Assembly: GCF_902703175.1 (NCBI RefSeq)
Contig: NZ_CACRYJ010000039.1
Location: 1-33,561 of the forward strand
Length of the DNA: 33,561 nucleotides
From: Occultella aeris
Lineage (GTDB): Bacteria > Actinomycetota > Actinomycetes > Actinomycetales > Beutenbergiaceae
Direction of reading: 5' to 3'
Below the pieces are notes generated by a model that was not told the origin of the DNA, did not search any database, and saw only the letters and a list, made by a program, of their open reading frames with translations. The number at the start of each line of letters is the position of its first letter. The stretch's first letter is position 1. Of the stretch, positions 6,967 to 14,620 are shown piece by piece. Position numbers and translations under genes: made by a program.

Positions 6967-7917
6967 TCAGAAGTAGTGCGGAAAGCCTGACCAGTCCGGC
7001 GGACGCCGTTCCAGGAACGCGTCCCGGCCCTCGACGGCCTCGTCCGTCATGTACGCCAACCGGGTGGCCTCGCCGGCGAACACCTGCTGCCCGGCCAGGC
7101 CGTCGTCGGCCATGTTGAACGCGAACTTCAGCATCCGGATCGCCTGCGGCGACTTCGTGGCGATGATCGCCGCCCACTCCAGCGCCCGCTCCTCGAGCTC
7201 CGCGTGCGGGACCGCCTCGTTGATCGCGCCCCACGCCTGCGCCTGCTCGGCGGAGTATTCGCGGGCCAGGAAGAAGATCTCCCGGGCGCGCTTGTCACCC
7301 ACCTGACGCGCGAGCAGCGCCGAGCCGTAGCCGGCGTCGAACGACGCGACGTCGGCGTCGGTCTGCTTGAACCTTCCGTGCTCGATCGAGGCGATCGTCA
7401 GGTCCGCGACCACGTGCAGGCTGTGCCCGCCGCCGGCGGCCCAACCCGGGACGACGGCGATCACCGGCTTGGGCATGGTGCGCATCAGTCGCTGCACCTC
7501 GAGGATGTGCAGGCGCCCGGCGTGGGCCGGGTCGATCGTCGTGGCCTGCTCACCCTCGGCGTACCGGTACCCGTCCCGGCCCCGGATCCGCTGGTCGCCA
7601 CCGGAGCAGAACGCCCAGCCGCCGTCCTTGCGGCTCGGGCCGTTGCCGGTCAGCAGCACGGCGGCGACGTCGGGACTCATCCGGGCGTGGTCGAGGGCCC
7701 GGTACAGCTCGTCGACGGTGTGTGGGCGGAACGCGTTGCGGACCTCAGGCCGGTCGAACGCGATCCGGACCACGGGCAGATCCTGTGGCTGGTCACCGGT
7801 CCGGTCCACGCCGCGGTGGTACGTGAGATCGGTGAGGTCGAAGCCGGGGACCTCGCGCCAGTGCTGCGGGTCGAACAGGTCGGAGACCTTGGCGGGGAGG
7901 GGAGCGGAGTCAGTCAC
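6967..7917 (-). CDS. menB: 1,4-dihydroxy-2-naphthoyl-CoA synthase MenB
   Basis: MenB is a crotonase-fold enzyme that cyclises OSB-CoA to DHNA-CoA. The 316-residue length matches actinobacterial MenB (about 314 in M. tuberculosis). Visible motifs are WAFCSGGDQR (residues 101-110), the oxyanion-hole loop GWAAGGGHSLH (158-168) and QTDADVASFDAGYGSA (185-200). Asp187 in QTD aligns with the Asp of M. tuberculosis MenB that supplies the active-site carboxylate; the E. coli enzyme has Gly there and needs bicarbonate. So this is probably a bicarbonate-independent type II MenB. The start GTG has TAGAGT six bases upstream and no ribosome binding site. It diverges from menC across 119 bases. Confidence 0.96.
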   Translation of the reverse strand: MTDSAPLPAKVSDLFDPQHWREVPGFDLTDLTYHRGVDRTGDQPQDLPVVRIAFDRPEVRNAFRPHTVDELYRALDHARMSPDVAAVLLTGNGPSRKDGGWAFCSGGDQRIRGRDGYRYAEGEQATTIDPAHAGRLHILEVQRLMRTMPKPVIAVVPGWAAGGGHSLHVVADLTIASIEHGRFKQTDADVASFDAGYGSALLARQVGDKRAREIFFLAREYSAEQAQAWGAINEAVPHAELEERALEWAAIIATKSPQAIRMLKFAFNMADDGLAGQQVFAGEATRLAYMTDEAVEGRDAFLERRPPDWSGFPHYF

Positions 7918-7929
7918 GCTGACACTCTA
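7918..7929 (-). promoter_or_regulatory. Leaderless promoter -10 of menB
   Basis: Minus-strand TAGAGT (7929 to 7924), then GTCAGC, then the GTG at 7917. No -35 box is evident. Confidence 0.5.
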
Positions 7930-8024
7930 GGGCGGCGCCCGCCCGGCCGTTCCCGCCGACGTGTGCTGCCGGTATCGATGCCCCGCCCGGTCCGGGCACC
8001 CGCGGTCCGCCGGTCACCGGCCCC

Positions 8025-8036
8025 TATCCTGAACGG
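8025..8036 (+). promoter_or_regulatory. Leaderless promoter -10 of menC-menD
   Basis: TATCCT (8025-8030), then GAACGG, then the GTG at 8037. It drives menC and, through overlap, menD. It is divergent from the menB element about 95 bases away. Confidence 0.52.
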
Positions 8037-9029
8037 GTGAACCCCCGCGTCTACGCCACGGCACTGCGCACCCGTTTCCGCGGGCTGGAGGTCCGAGACG
8101 GCGTGCTCATCCACGGCCCGGCCGGCTGGGGCGAGTTCTCCCCGTTCTGGGACTACGACGCCGCCGAGTCGACGGCCTGGTGGCGGGCCGCGCACGAGGC
8201 CGCCACGCTCGGCTGGCCCGAGCCGGTCCGCACCCACATCCCCGTCAACGTCACCGTGCCCGCCGTCGGGCCGGGCCGCGCGGCCGCGATCGTGGCCGCC
8301 TCCGGCGGTTGCACGACGGCGAAGGTGAAGGTCGCCGAGCCCGGCCAGTCCGTGGCGGACGAGCAGGCCCGCCTCGAGGCGGTCCGGGGCGCGCTCGGCC
8401 CGGGCGGGCGGATCCGGATCGACGCGAACGGGGCCTGGGACCTGGAAACCGCGCTCGACCGGCTCGCCGTACTCGACCGCGCAGCAGGTGGCCTCGAGTA
8501 CGCCGAACAACCGTGCGCGGACGTCGCAGACCTGGCCACGCTGCGCCGTCGGGGCTCCGTGCCGATCGCCGCGGACGAGAGCATCCGCCGCGCCGAGGAC
8601 CCGATGGCCGTGGTCCGCGCGGAGGCCGCGGACGTCGTGGTGCTGAAGGTGCAGCCGCTCGGCGGGGTCCGCGCGGCCATCCGGATCGCCGAGGAGGTCG
8701 GCCTGCCAGTCGTGGTCTCCTCAGCCCTGGAGACGTCCGTCGGCATCGCGGCCGGGCTGGCCCTGGCCGCGGCGCTGCCCACGCTCGAGCACGCCTGCGG
8801 CCTCGCCACCGTCCACCTGCTCGCCGCCGACGTGGTCGCGGACCCGCTGCTCCCGGTCGACGGCCGGATCGAGGTGCGCCGCCCCGAACCGGACCCGGTC
8901 GCGCTTGCCGCCACCCTGGCCGACGATGCGGTCACCGCCCGCTGGCTGGACCGGCTGCAGACCGTGGCCGCGCTCGCCGGTCTGCCCGTTCCGGAGTCGG
9001 CCGAGGCCGTGGGGGAGGGATCCCGATGA
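8037..9029 (+). CDS. menC: o-succinylbenzoate synthase MenC
   Basis: MenC is an enolase-superfamily dehydratase that makes o-succinylbenzoate from SHCHC. The 330-residue protein has the expected catalytic set: the KxK motif in TAKVKVAE (K96, K98), metal ligands Asp129 (RIDANGAWD), Glu157 (YAEQPC) and Asp180 (AADESI), and the second catalytic Lys204 (VVLKVQPLGG). The start is GTG, with TATCCT six bases upstream. Its stop overlaps the menD start by four bases (ATGA), indicating translational coupling. The nearby menD and menB argue against a dipeptide epimerase or N-acylamino acid racemase, the main alternatives in this family. Confidence 0.94.
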   Translation: MNPRVYATALRTRFRGLEVRDGVLIHGPAGWGEFSPFWDYDAAESTAWWRAAHEAATLGWPEPVRTHIPVNVTVPAVGPGRAAAIVAASGGCTTAKVKVAEPGQSVADEQARLEAVRGALGPGGRIRIDANGAWDLETALDRLAVLDRAAGGLEYAEQPCADVADLATLRRRGSVPIAADESIRRAEDPMAVVRAEAADVVVLKVQPLGGVRAAIRIAEEVGLPVVVSSALETSVGIAAGLALAAALPTLEHACGLATVHLLAADVVADPLLPVDGRIEVRRPEPDPVALAATLADDAVTARWLDRLQTVAALAGLPVPESAEAVGEGSR

Positions 9030-10780
9030 GTGCGACGACCGCGACCGGCCCGGACGCGATTGACCCACCGGTGCCGTCGGCGGCCGCCGCCCGCGCGCTG
9101 GTGACCGAACTCGTCGCCGCCGGGGTCCGGGACGTGGTGCTCGCCCCGGGCTCACGCAGCGCCCCGCTCGCCTACGCACTGCACGCTGCCGAGCGGGCCG
9201 GCTGGCTGCGCCTGCACGTCCGGATCGACGAGCGCAGCGCCGCGTTCGTGGCCCTCGGCATCGCGCGGGTCCGCCCGGCCGCGGTGGTGACCACCTCCGG
9301 TACGGCCGTCGCGAACCTGCACCCGGCGGTCCTCGAGGCGGCGCACTCGGGCGCCCCGCTGGTGGTGCTCACCGCCGACCGCCCGCACGAGCTGCGGGGC
9401 GTGGGCGCGAACCAGACCACCGAGCAGGTGGGCCTCTTCGGTTCCGCGGTGCGTTGGCACGGCGAACTCCCGGCCGACGACGCGGCGCCGACGCGCGGGG
9501 TCCGGTCCGCGGTGGTGCGAGCCGTCGCGGCGGCGCGCGGGCTGCGCTCGGGGCATCCCGGCCCGGTGCACCTGAACGTCGCGTTCCGGGACCCGCTCGC
9601 GCCCGCCGACGACTGGCTACCGGGCGAGGCGCCGGCGACCCACACCGACGTCGGCCCCGCGGTGGCGCCGGCGGCGCCTCTGGTCCTGGACCGCGGCCCC
9701 CGGACCGTGATCGTTGCCGGCGACGGCGCAGGTGCTTCGGCCGTCCGGCTCGCCGCCGCGAGTGGCTGGCCGGTGCTCGCCGAGCCCGGCTCGGGCGCCC
9801 GGCACGCGCCCGGGGCGGTCACCGCCTACCGGACGCTGCTGGCCGACCCCGATCTCGGACCGCGGATCGAGCGAGTGGTCCAGTTCGGACGGCCGACGCT
9901 GAGCCGGCCGGTCTCGCTGCTGCTGGCGCGCCCCGATGTGCAGGTGTTCGTGGTCGGCCCCGGCCCGGACTGGGTGGATGTGGCGGGCGCCGCCGCCGGG
10001 GTCCACGGCGCGGTGGACGTGGCCGGCGAGATTACCGTCGACGAGCGCGCGTGGGCGGGCCGATGGGCCGTCGCGTCGACGGCCGCGGAACGAGCGCTCG
10101 CCGGGGAGGACCTGGCCGGGCCGGGGGTGGCCCGGGCCGTGCTGGCCGCCGGTGGCACGGTGGTGCTCGGCTCCTCGATGGCGATCCGGGACGCGGACCT
10201 CGCCGGCCCGGTGGGCCAGCGCGATCCAGTCGTCCGGGTGTTCGCCAACCGCGGCCTGGCCGGCATCGACGGCACCATCTCCACGGCAACCGGGCTGGCC
10301 CTCGCGACGGGCGGACCGGTGTGCGCGCTGATCGGGGACCTGACCTTCCAGCACGACATCGGCGGCCTCGCCCGTGGCCGGCTCGAGGCCGAGGTGGACC
10401 TGCAGGTGATCGTGCTGAACGACGACGGCGGCTCCATCTTCGCCACGCTCGAGCACGGTGCCCCGGACCACAGTGCTGACTTCGACCGGCTGTTCGCCAC
10501 CCCCCAGGGGTTGGACGTCGCCGCGCTCGCAGCCGGCTTCGGTGCCAGACACGTCCTCGTTGCCACGGCCGCCGAGCTCGGGGCGGTGCTCGCCGAGCCC
10601 GGCTCCGGGCGCAGCGTGGTGGAGGTGCGGCTCGACGGCGCCACCGCCCGGGACCGCGCGCTGGCGCTCACCGAGCGGATCCGGGCCGCCGTGTCCGACT
10701 CGCTCGCCGACGTGGATGGCGCAGGAACTCCCAGGAACCTCCCAGGAGAGGTCGAGGTGATCGCAAGGTCCATCGACTGA
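9026..10780 (+). CDS. menD: SEPHCHC synthase MenD (thiamine diphosphate enzyme)
   Basis: MenD condenses 2-oxoglutarate with isochorismate, with loss of CO2, the first committed step of menaquinone synthesis. The 584-residue protein has the N-terminal Pyr domain with DVVLAPGSRSAPLAYAL and catalytic Glu69 in RIDERSAAF, then GTAVANLHPAVLEA, LTADRPHELR and NQTTEQVGLFG. The C-terminal PP domain has GDLTFQHDIGGL (about residue 437) and NDDGGSIF, the ThDP-Mg binding motif in its MenD form. The ATG at 9026 overlaps the menC stop. An open frame extends upstream to 8180 but is a shadow of menC. The final 20 residues (DGAGTPRNLPGEVEVIARSID-like) look like a nonconserved tail and are encoded partly by a short tandem repeat. 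Confidence 0.96.
   Translation: MSATTATGPDAIDPPVPSAAAARALVTELVAAGVRDVVLAPGSRSAPLAYALHAAERAGWLRLHVRIDERSAAFVALGIARVRPAAVVTTSGTAVANLHPAVLEAAHSGAPLVVLTADRPHELRGVGANQTTEQVGLFGSAVRWHGELPADDAAPTRGVRSAVVRAVAAARGLRSGHPGPVHLNVAFRDPLAPADDWLPGEAPATHTDVGPAVAPAAPLVLDRGPRTVIVAGDGAGASAVRLAAASGWPVLAEPGSGARHAPGAVTAYRTLLADPDLGPRIERVVQFGRPTLSRPVSLLLARPDVQVFVVGPGPDWVDVAGAAAGVHGAVDVAGEITVDERAWAGRWAVASTAAERALAGEDLAGPGVARAVLAAGGTVVLGSSMAIRDADLAGPVGQRDPVVRVFANRGLAGIDGTISTATGLALATGGPVCALIGDLTFQHDIGGLARGRLEAEVDLQVIVLNDDGGSIFATLEHGAPDHSADFDRLFATPQGLDVAALAAGFGARHVLVATAAELGAVLAEPGSGRSVVEVRLDGATARDRALALTERIRAAVSDSLADVDGAGTPRNLPGEVEVIARSID
10722..10748. repeat. Short imperfect tandem repeat in the menD 3' end
   Basis: CAGGAACTCC, CAGGAACCTCC and CAGGAG lie head to tail, within the codons for the nonconserved C-terminal tail of MenD. 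This looks like slippage in a tolerant region. Confidence 0.5.
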
Positions 10781-10813
10781 AGTAGTGCTCACACCGATTC
10801 TTTGGAGGATCCG

Positions 10814-12331
10814 ATGAGCACACCGAACCCGACGCCGGGCTGGGCCACCCCGAACAGCGAACGTCCGCAGGCCCCGGCCACGCCGGGGGACCAGGCAGCT
10901 CCGGGTCAGGCCACCTCGGGCCAGGCCGGTCCCGGCCAGGCCGTCACCCACCCCTACGCCTACGCCGCCTCGTACACCCCGAACGCGACCGGTGGCGCCG
11001 CCGGATCCAACACCGCCGCACCGGCGGCGCCGACGCACCGGGCTCCCATGGCGCACCAGCGCCCGGCACCCACTGCGCACCAACGCCCGGCATACCAGGG
11101 CGCCGCCGGTACCCAGGCGCCCTACCAGGGCGCCGCGAGCCCGCACACCACCTCTCAGGGCAACGGGTCCGCCGGGGCCACGCCGCCGCCGTCGACGTTC
11201 GGCCCGGGCGGCGGCTGGCAGAGCCCGCCGCCGGCCCCGGCCACCACGGTGAAGCGGCCACGGACGTGGCTCGCCATCACGGCCGCCGCAGTCCTGGCCG
11301 CCGGCCTCGCGAGCGGTGGCACCGCCGCGCTGCTCCAGAACGCCTCGCCCACCGGAACCCTCACCCAGGCCGACGCGCCGGTGACCGTGCCCGTCTCGGC
11401 CGACGGTTCACCGGACTGGGAGGCCGTGGCGGCCCAGGTGCGGCCGAGCGTCGTCGCGATCACCTTCTCCTCCAGCGCGGGCAGCGGCGCCGGCTCCGGG
11501 GTCATCATCGACTCCTCCGGGCTGATCCTGACCAACAACCACGTCGTCGCGGACGCCCAGTCCCTGACCGTGACGCTCTCCGACGGCCGGATCTTCGAGG
11601 CCAGGATCGTCGGCACCGACCCGACCACGGACCTGGCCGTGATCGAGCTGACCGACGCGCCCGACGACCTCGAGGCAGCATCCCTCGGCACCTCCGACGA
11701 CCTCGCGGTGGGGGAGTCGGTCATGGCCGTCGGCAACCCGCTCGGTCTGGACAGCACCGTCACGACCGGGATCATCTCCGCGCTCGACCGCCCGGTGAGC
11801 GCGACCGGCGGTGGGCAGGCGCAGGACGCGGTGGTCACGAACGCCATCCAGATCGACGCGGCGGTCAACCCCGGCAACTCCGGCGGGCCACTGTTCGACG
11901 CGAACGGTCGCGTCATCGGCATCACATCCTCGATCGCCACCCTGAGCGAGTCCTCGGGCAGCATCGGGCTCGGCTTCGCCATCCCGATCGACCTCGCCAC
12001 GAACGTCGCCGACCAGCTCATCGCAGACGGCACCGCCGAGCACGCCTACCTCGGCGTGTCCCTCACGGACGACACCGCGACCGCCGACGGCGTCACCCGG
12101 ACCGGTGCCGCCGTCGCCCAGGTCGGCGACGGCACCCCGGCCGCGGAGGCCGGCCTGCAGGAGGGCGACGTCATCGTACAGATCGACGACCATGCGGTCA
12201 GCGGCGCCGAGTCGCTGACCGGTTGGGTGCGCACCTACAACAGCGGCGACACCGTCACCCTGACCGTGATCCGGGGCGGTGACTCGATCGAGGTCGAGAC
12301 CACCCTGGCCAGCCGGGAGGCGGCTTCCTGA
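10814..12331 (+). CDS. HtrA/DegP-like membrane-anchored serine protease (S1C, PDZ)
   Basis: A 505-residue trypsin-fold protease for quality control outside the membrane. Residues 1-150 form a Pro/Ala/Gln-rich, probably cytoplasmic segment with short repeats (AHQRPA at 80 and 88, YQGAA at 94 and 104). One membrane helix follows (about 151-174). The protease domain carries the triad His243 (LTNNHVV), Asp273 (TTDLAVIEL) and Ser356 (NPGNSGGPL). A PDZ domain follows from about residue 410 (AYLGVSL, AGLQEGDVIVQID). It resembles mycobacterial PepD/HtrA proteins. The ATG at 10814 has GGAGG five bases upstream; a TTG at 10802 is less likely. It starts 33 bases after menD and may be cotranscribed. Its stop lies in a hairpin shared with menF. 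Confidence 0.93.
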   Translation: MSTPNPTPGWATPNSERPQAPATPGDQAAPGQATSGQAGPGQAVTHPYAYAASYTPNATGGAAGSNTAAPAAPTHRAPMAHQRPAPTAHQRPAYQGAAGTQAPYQGAASPHTTSQGNGSAGATPPPSTFGPGGGWQSPPPAPATTVKRPRTWLAITAAAVLAAGLASGGTAALLQNASPTGTLTQADAPVTVPVSADGSPDWEAVAAQVRPSVVAITFSSSAGSGAGSGVIIDSSGLILTNNHVVADAQSLTVTLSDGRIFEARIVGTDPTTDLAVIELTDAPDDLEAASLGTSDDLAVGESVMAVGNPLGLDSTVTTGIISALDRPVSATGGGQAQDAVVTNAIQIDAAVNPGNSGGPLFDANGRVIGITSSIATLSESSGSIGLGFAIPIDLATNVADQLIADGTAEHAYLGVSLTDDTATADGVTRTGAAVAQVGDGTPAAEAGLQEGDVIVQIDDHAVSGAESLTGWVRTYNSGDTVTLTVIRGGDSIEVETTLASREAAS

Positions 12332-12353
12332 GCCCGGTTCGGACCCCTCAGGA
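12326..12353. terminator. Convergent hairpin containing the stop codons of htrA and menF
   Basis: TCCTGAG (12326-12332) and CTCAGGA (12347-12353) are perfect complementary arms around a 14-base loop that itself can pair GGT with ACC. The left arm contains the htrA TGA and the right arm contains the menF stop (TGA on the minus strand). There is no T-tract on either side, so it is a terminator-like or end-protecting hairpin rather than a classical intrinsic terminator. Confidence 0.5.
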
Positions 12354-13649
12354 GGACAGGGCCGAGCGCATCGGCTCGAGCTTCGCGTCGGACTCGGCCA
12401 GTTCATCGGCCGGGTCCGACGCGGCGACGATCCCGCACCCGGCGAACAGCCGCAGGCCGCGCGAGTCCGCGTCCACCTGGGCCGACCGCAGCGCGATGCC
12501 CCACTCGCCGTCGCCGTCCGCGCCGATCCAGCCCACCGGACCGGCATAGCGGCCCCGGTCCATCTGCTCGTGGTCGGCGATCACCTGCGCGGCCACATCG
12601 GTCGGCGTGCCGCACACGGCGGCGGTGGGATGCAGCGCCGCCGCGACGGCGAGCGAACTCATCTGCGCGTGCGGCCCGGCGAGTACCGCGGTCACGTCGC
12701 TCGCCAGGTGCATCACGTTCGGCAGGTGCAGCACGAACGGGGCGTCCGGCGCGTTCGTCGACGCGGCGAACGGCGCCAGCGAGCGGGTCAGTGAGTCGAC
12801 GGCGAACTCGTGCTCCTCGAGATCCTTGGACGAGCGCGCCAGGGACGCGGCCCGGGCCAGGTCGGCCTCGTCGTCGCCGCTGCGTTGGATGGTCCCGGCG
12901 AGCACCCGGGAGGAGATCAGGCCCCGCTCCCGGCGCACCAGCAGTTCCGGGGTGGCGCCGACCAGGCCGTCGACGGCGAACGTCCAGCAGGAGCGGTAGT
13001 CGCGCCCGAGGTTGGACAACAGCCGGCGGACGTCCAGCGGGCCATCCAGGTCGGCCCGCACGTCCCGCGCCATCACCACCTTGCCGACGCTGGCGCCCCG
13101 GATCAGGTCGATGACTGCGGCCACCTGGGCCCGCCACTGCCTGCGAGTCAACGCGCCCTCGGTGTAGGCCACGGCGGGCGCCGGCAGCGGTTGCGCGACC
13201 CGGGCGCGGATCTCGGCGATCGTCGGCGGCGGCACGAGGTCCGCGGCAGCAGTGATCGTCGTCACCCAGGCCGCGTCGCCGCGCCGTCCGACCACGATCT
13301 GCGGCACCACCAGAACGCCACCGGCCGGGGAGTCGGGAGCGAAGGAGAACGAACCGAAGGCGATCGCGCCGGTACCCGGTAGGCCGACCTCGTCGCGGAC
13401 CACCATGTGCTCGGTGAGCGAGCGCCAGGCCGCGTCCGCAGCCGCGAACCGGTCCACACCCTCGGTGGTGATGCGGGCGGCCTCGCCCCAACCCACCACA
13501 CCCTCGCCGCGCCGTACCCAGGCCGCCGCGCCGTGCGCGTCCGGAGCCGGCAGCAGGCCGAGCAGGTCCGGCAGCCCTTGCGCCGGGACTGCGATCGTGC
13601 GCGCCACAAGCGTGGAACTGGCGGTCAGGTGGGCTGCGTCGGTCATCAC
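12348..13649 (-). CDS. menF: Isochorismate synthase MenF
   Basis: MenF converts chorismate to isochorismate, feeding MenD. The 433-residue protein is a chorismate-binding enzyme with Mg and substrate motifs: GKVVMARDV with Lys190, SRVLAGTIQRSGDDEAD, EEHEFAVDSL with Glu281, LHLPNVMHLASDV, HPTAAVCGTPTDVA, AGPVGWIGADGDGEWGIALR and the C-terminal LFAGCGIVAASDPADEL with KLEPMRSAL. Presence beside menG and menD and the lack of a separate lyase or salicylate pathway favour menaquinone duty over EntC or salicylate roles. The start is uncertain: GTG (13649) and ATG (13646) are adjacent codons, and TAGGCT lies five or eight bases upstream. It diverges from menG. Confidence 0.93.
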   Translation of the reverse strand: MMTDAAHLTASSTLVARTIAVPAQGLPDLLGLLPAPDAHGAAAWVRRGEGVVGWGEAARITTEGVDRFAAADAAWRSLTEHMVVRDEVGLPGTGAIAFGSFSFAPDSPAGGVLVVPQIVVGRRGDAAWVTTITAAADLVPPPTIAEIRARVAQPLPAPAVAYTEGALTRRQWRAQVAAVIDLIRGASVGKVVMARDVRADLDGPLDVRRLLSNLGRDYRSCWTFAVDGLVGATPELLVRRERGLISSRVLAGTIQRSGDDEADLARAASLARSSKDLEEHEFAVDSLTRSLAPFAASTNAPDAPFVLHLPNVMHLASDVTAVLAGPHAQMSSLAVAAALHPTAAVCGTPTDVAAQVIADHEQMDRGRYAGPVGWIGADGDGEWGIALRSAQVDADSRGLRLFAGCGIVAASDPADELAESDAKLEPMRSALSS

Positions 13650-13660
13650 CCATGAGCCTA
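13650..13660 (-). promoter_or_regulatory. Leaderless promoter -10 of menF
   Basis: Minus-strand TAGGCT (13660 to 13655) precedes the GTG at 13649 by five bases and the ATG at 13646 by eight. Either could be the first codon of a leaderless message. Confidence 0.45.
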
Positions 13661-13755
13661 GCGACGCCTCGCGATGTCGCAGGTCCTCGGTGCCGATCCG
13701 CGCCGGTGATCCGTGTCACGGCGACCCTGGAGCACACCTGGCCACCCCCCGGGGC

Positions 13756-13767
13756 GGACCTTGGTCC
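13756..13767. promoter_or_regulatory. Palindrome in the menF-menG divergent gap
   Basis: GGACCTTGGTCC is a perfect inverted repeat (five-base arms, TT centre) about midway in the 189-base gap between the divergent menF and menG starts. It could be an operator, but I know no regulator for this motif and a chance origin is possible. Confidence 0.25.
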
Positions 13768-13826
13768 CAGGAACCGGCCGGGAGCCGGTCGGATGCCTGG
13801 TTGCGGATCCGGGCTCGGCGGTGCGC

Positions 13827-13838
13827 CATGATGGAGCC
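13827..13838 (+). promoter_or_regulatory. Possible leaderless -10 of menG
   Basis: CATGAT (13827-13832) lies six bases before the ATG at 13839. The GGAG at 13833-13836 is only two bases from the start, too close for a normal ribosome binding site. Confidence 0.42.
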
Positions 13839-14531
13839 ATGTCACGCGCCAGCCTGGACAAGGACCCCCGCGAGGTCGCGGGAATGTTCGACGATGTCGC
13901 CCGCAAGTACGACCTCACAAACGATGTGCTCTCCCTCGGGATGGACCGGCTCTGGCGCACGGCCACGCTCGCCGCCACGGCCGCGCGACCGGGGCAGCGG
14001 GTGCTCGATCTTGCTGCCGGTACCGGCACCTCCAGCGAGGACTACGCGGACGCGGGCATCGAGGTGGTGCCGTGCGACTTCTCCGAGGGCATGGTGGCCG
14101 TCGGCAAGCGCCGCCGCCCGGACCTGGCGTTCGTGGTCGGTGACGCGACGGCACTCCCGTTCGCCTCCGACAGCTTCGACGTGGTCACCATCTCGTTCGG
14201 GCTGCGCAACGTCGCGGACACCGCTGCCGCGCTCGCGGAGATGCTCCGGGTGACCCGTCGGGGCGGGCGGATCGTGATCTGCGAGTTCTCCACGCCGCCG
14301 AACCCCGCGTGGCGGGGGATGTACGACATCTACCGTGACCACGTGCTGCCCCGCGTCGCGAGCCTGGTCAGTTCGAACACGGAGGCGTACTCCTACCTGT
14401 CCGAGTCGATCGCGAGCTGGCCGGACCAGGTGCGCCTCGCCGAGCTGATGCAGTCGGTGGGCTGGCGCTCGGTCGGGTATCGGAATCTGACCGGCGGCAT
14501 CGTCGCACTGCACCGCGCCACGAAGCACTGA
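13839..14531 (+). CDS. menG: Demethylmenaquinone methyltransferase MenG (UbiE family)
   Basis: MenG uses S-adenosylmethionine to methylate the naphthoquinone ring, the last core step to menaquinone. The 230-residue protein begins with the UbiE/COQ5 signature [25 protein letters not shown]-like region (residues 16-40). SAM motif I is VLDLAAGTG (55-63), followed by [43 protein letters not shown] and the C-terminal [15 protein letters not shown]. The ATG at 13839 gives the usual short N terminus; upstream open frame is noncoding. A 274-base gap separates it from the MenJ-like gene. MenG acting on menaquinone rather than ubiquinone is inferred from the full men set and the phylum. Confidence 0.95.
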   Translation: MSRASLDKDPREVAGMFDDVARKYDLTNDVLSLGMDRLWRTATLAATAARPGQRVLDLAAGTGTSSEDYADAGIEVVPCDFSEGMVAVGKRRRPDLAFVVGDATALPFASDSFDVVTISFGLRNVADTAAALAEMLRVTRRGGRIVICEFSTPPNPAWRGMYDIYRDHVLPRVASLVSSNTEAYSYLSESIASWPDQVRLAELMQSVGWRSVGYRNLTGGIVALHRATKH

Positions 14532-14620
14532 CAGGGCGCGCCGACGCCTCTCACCCACTGGACGAACCTCGAATTAGCGCAGCATCACGTCGCGTAAATC
14601 GGCCGGAAATCCGCCACTTT

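Noticed and set aside
8180-9025. Upstream extension of the menD frame
   Set aside because: It lies in another frame of menC; the ATG at 9026 gives the normal MenD N terminus and a four-base coupled overlap.
9617-11146. A 509-codon minus-strand frame opposite menD and htrA
   Set aside because: Arg/Gly/Val-rich translation without family features; it crosses two real genes and their gap.
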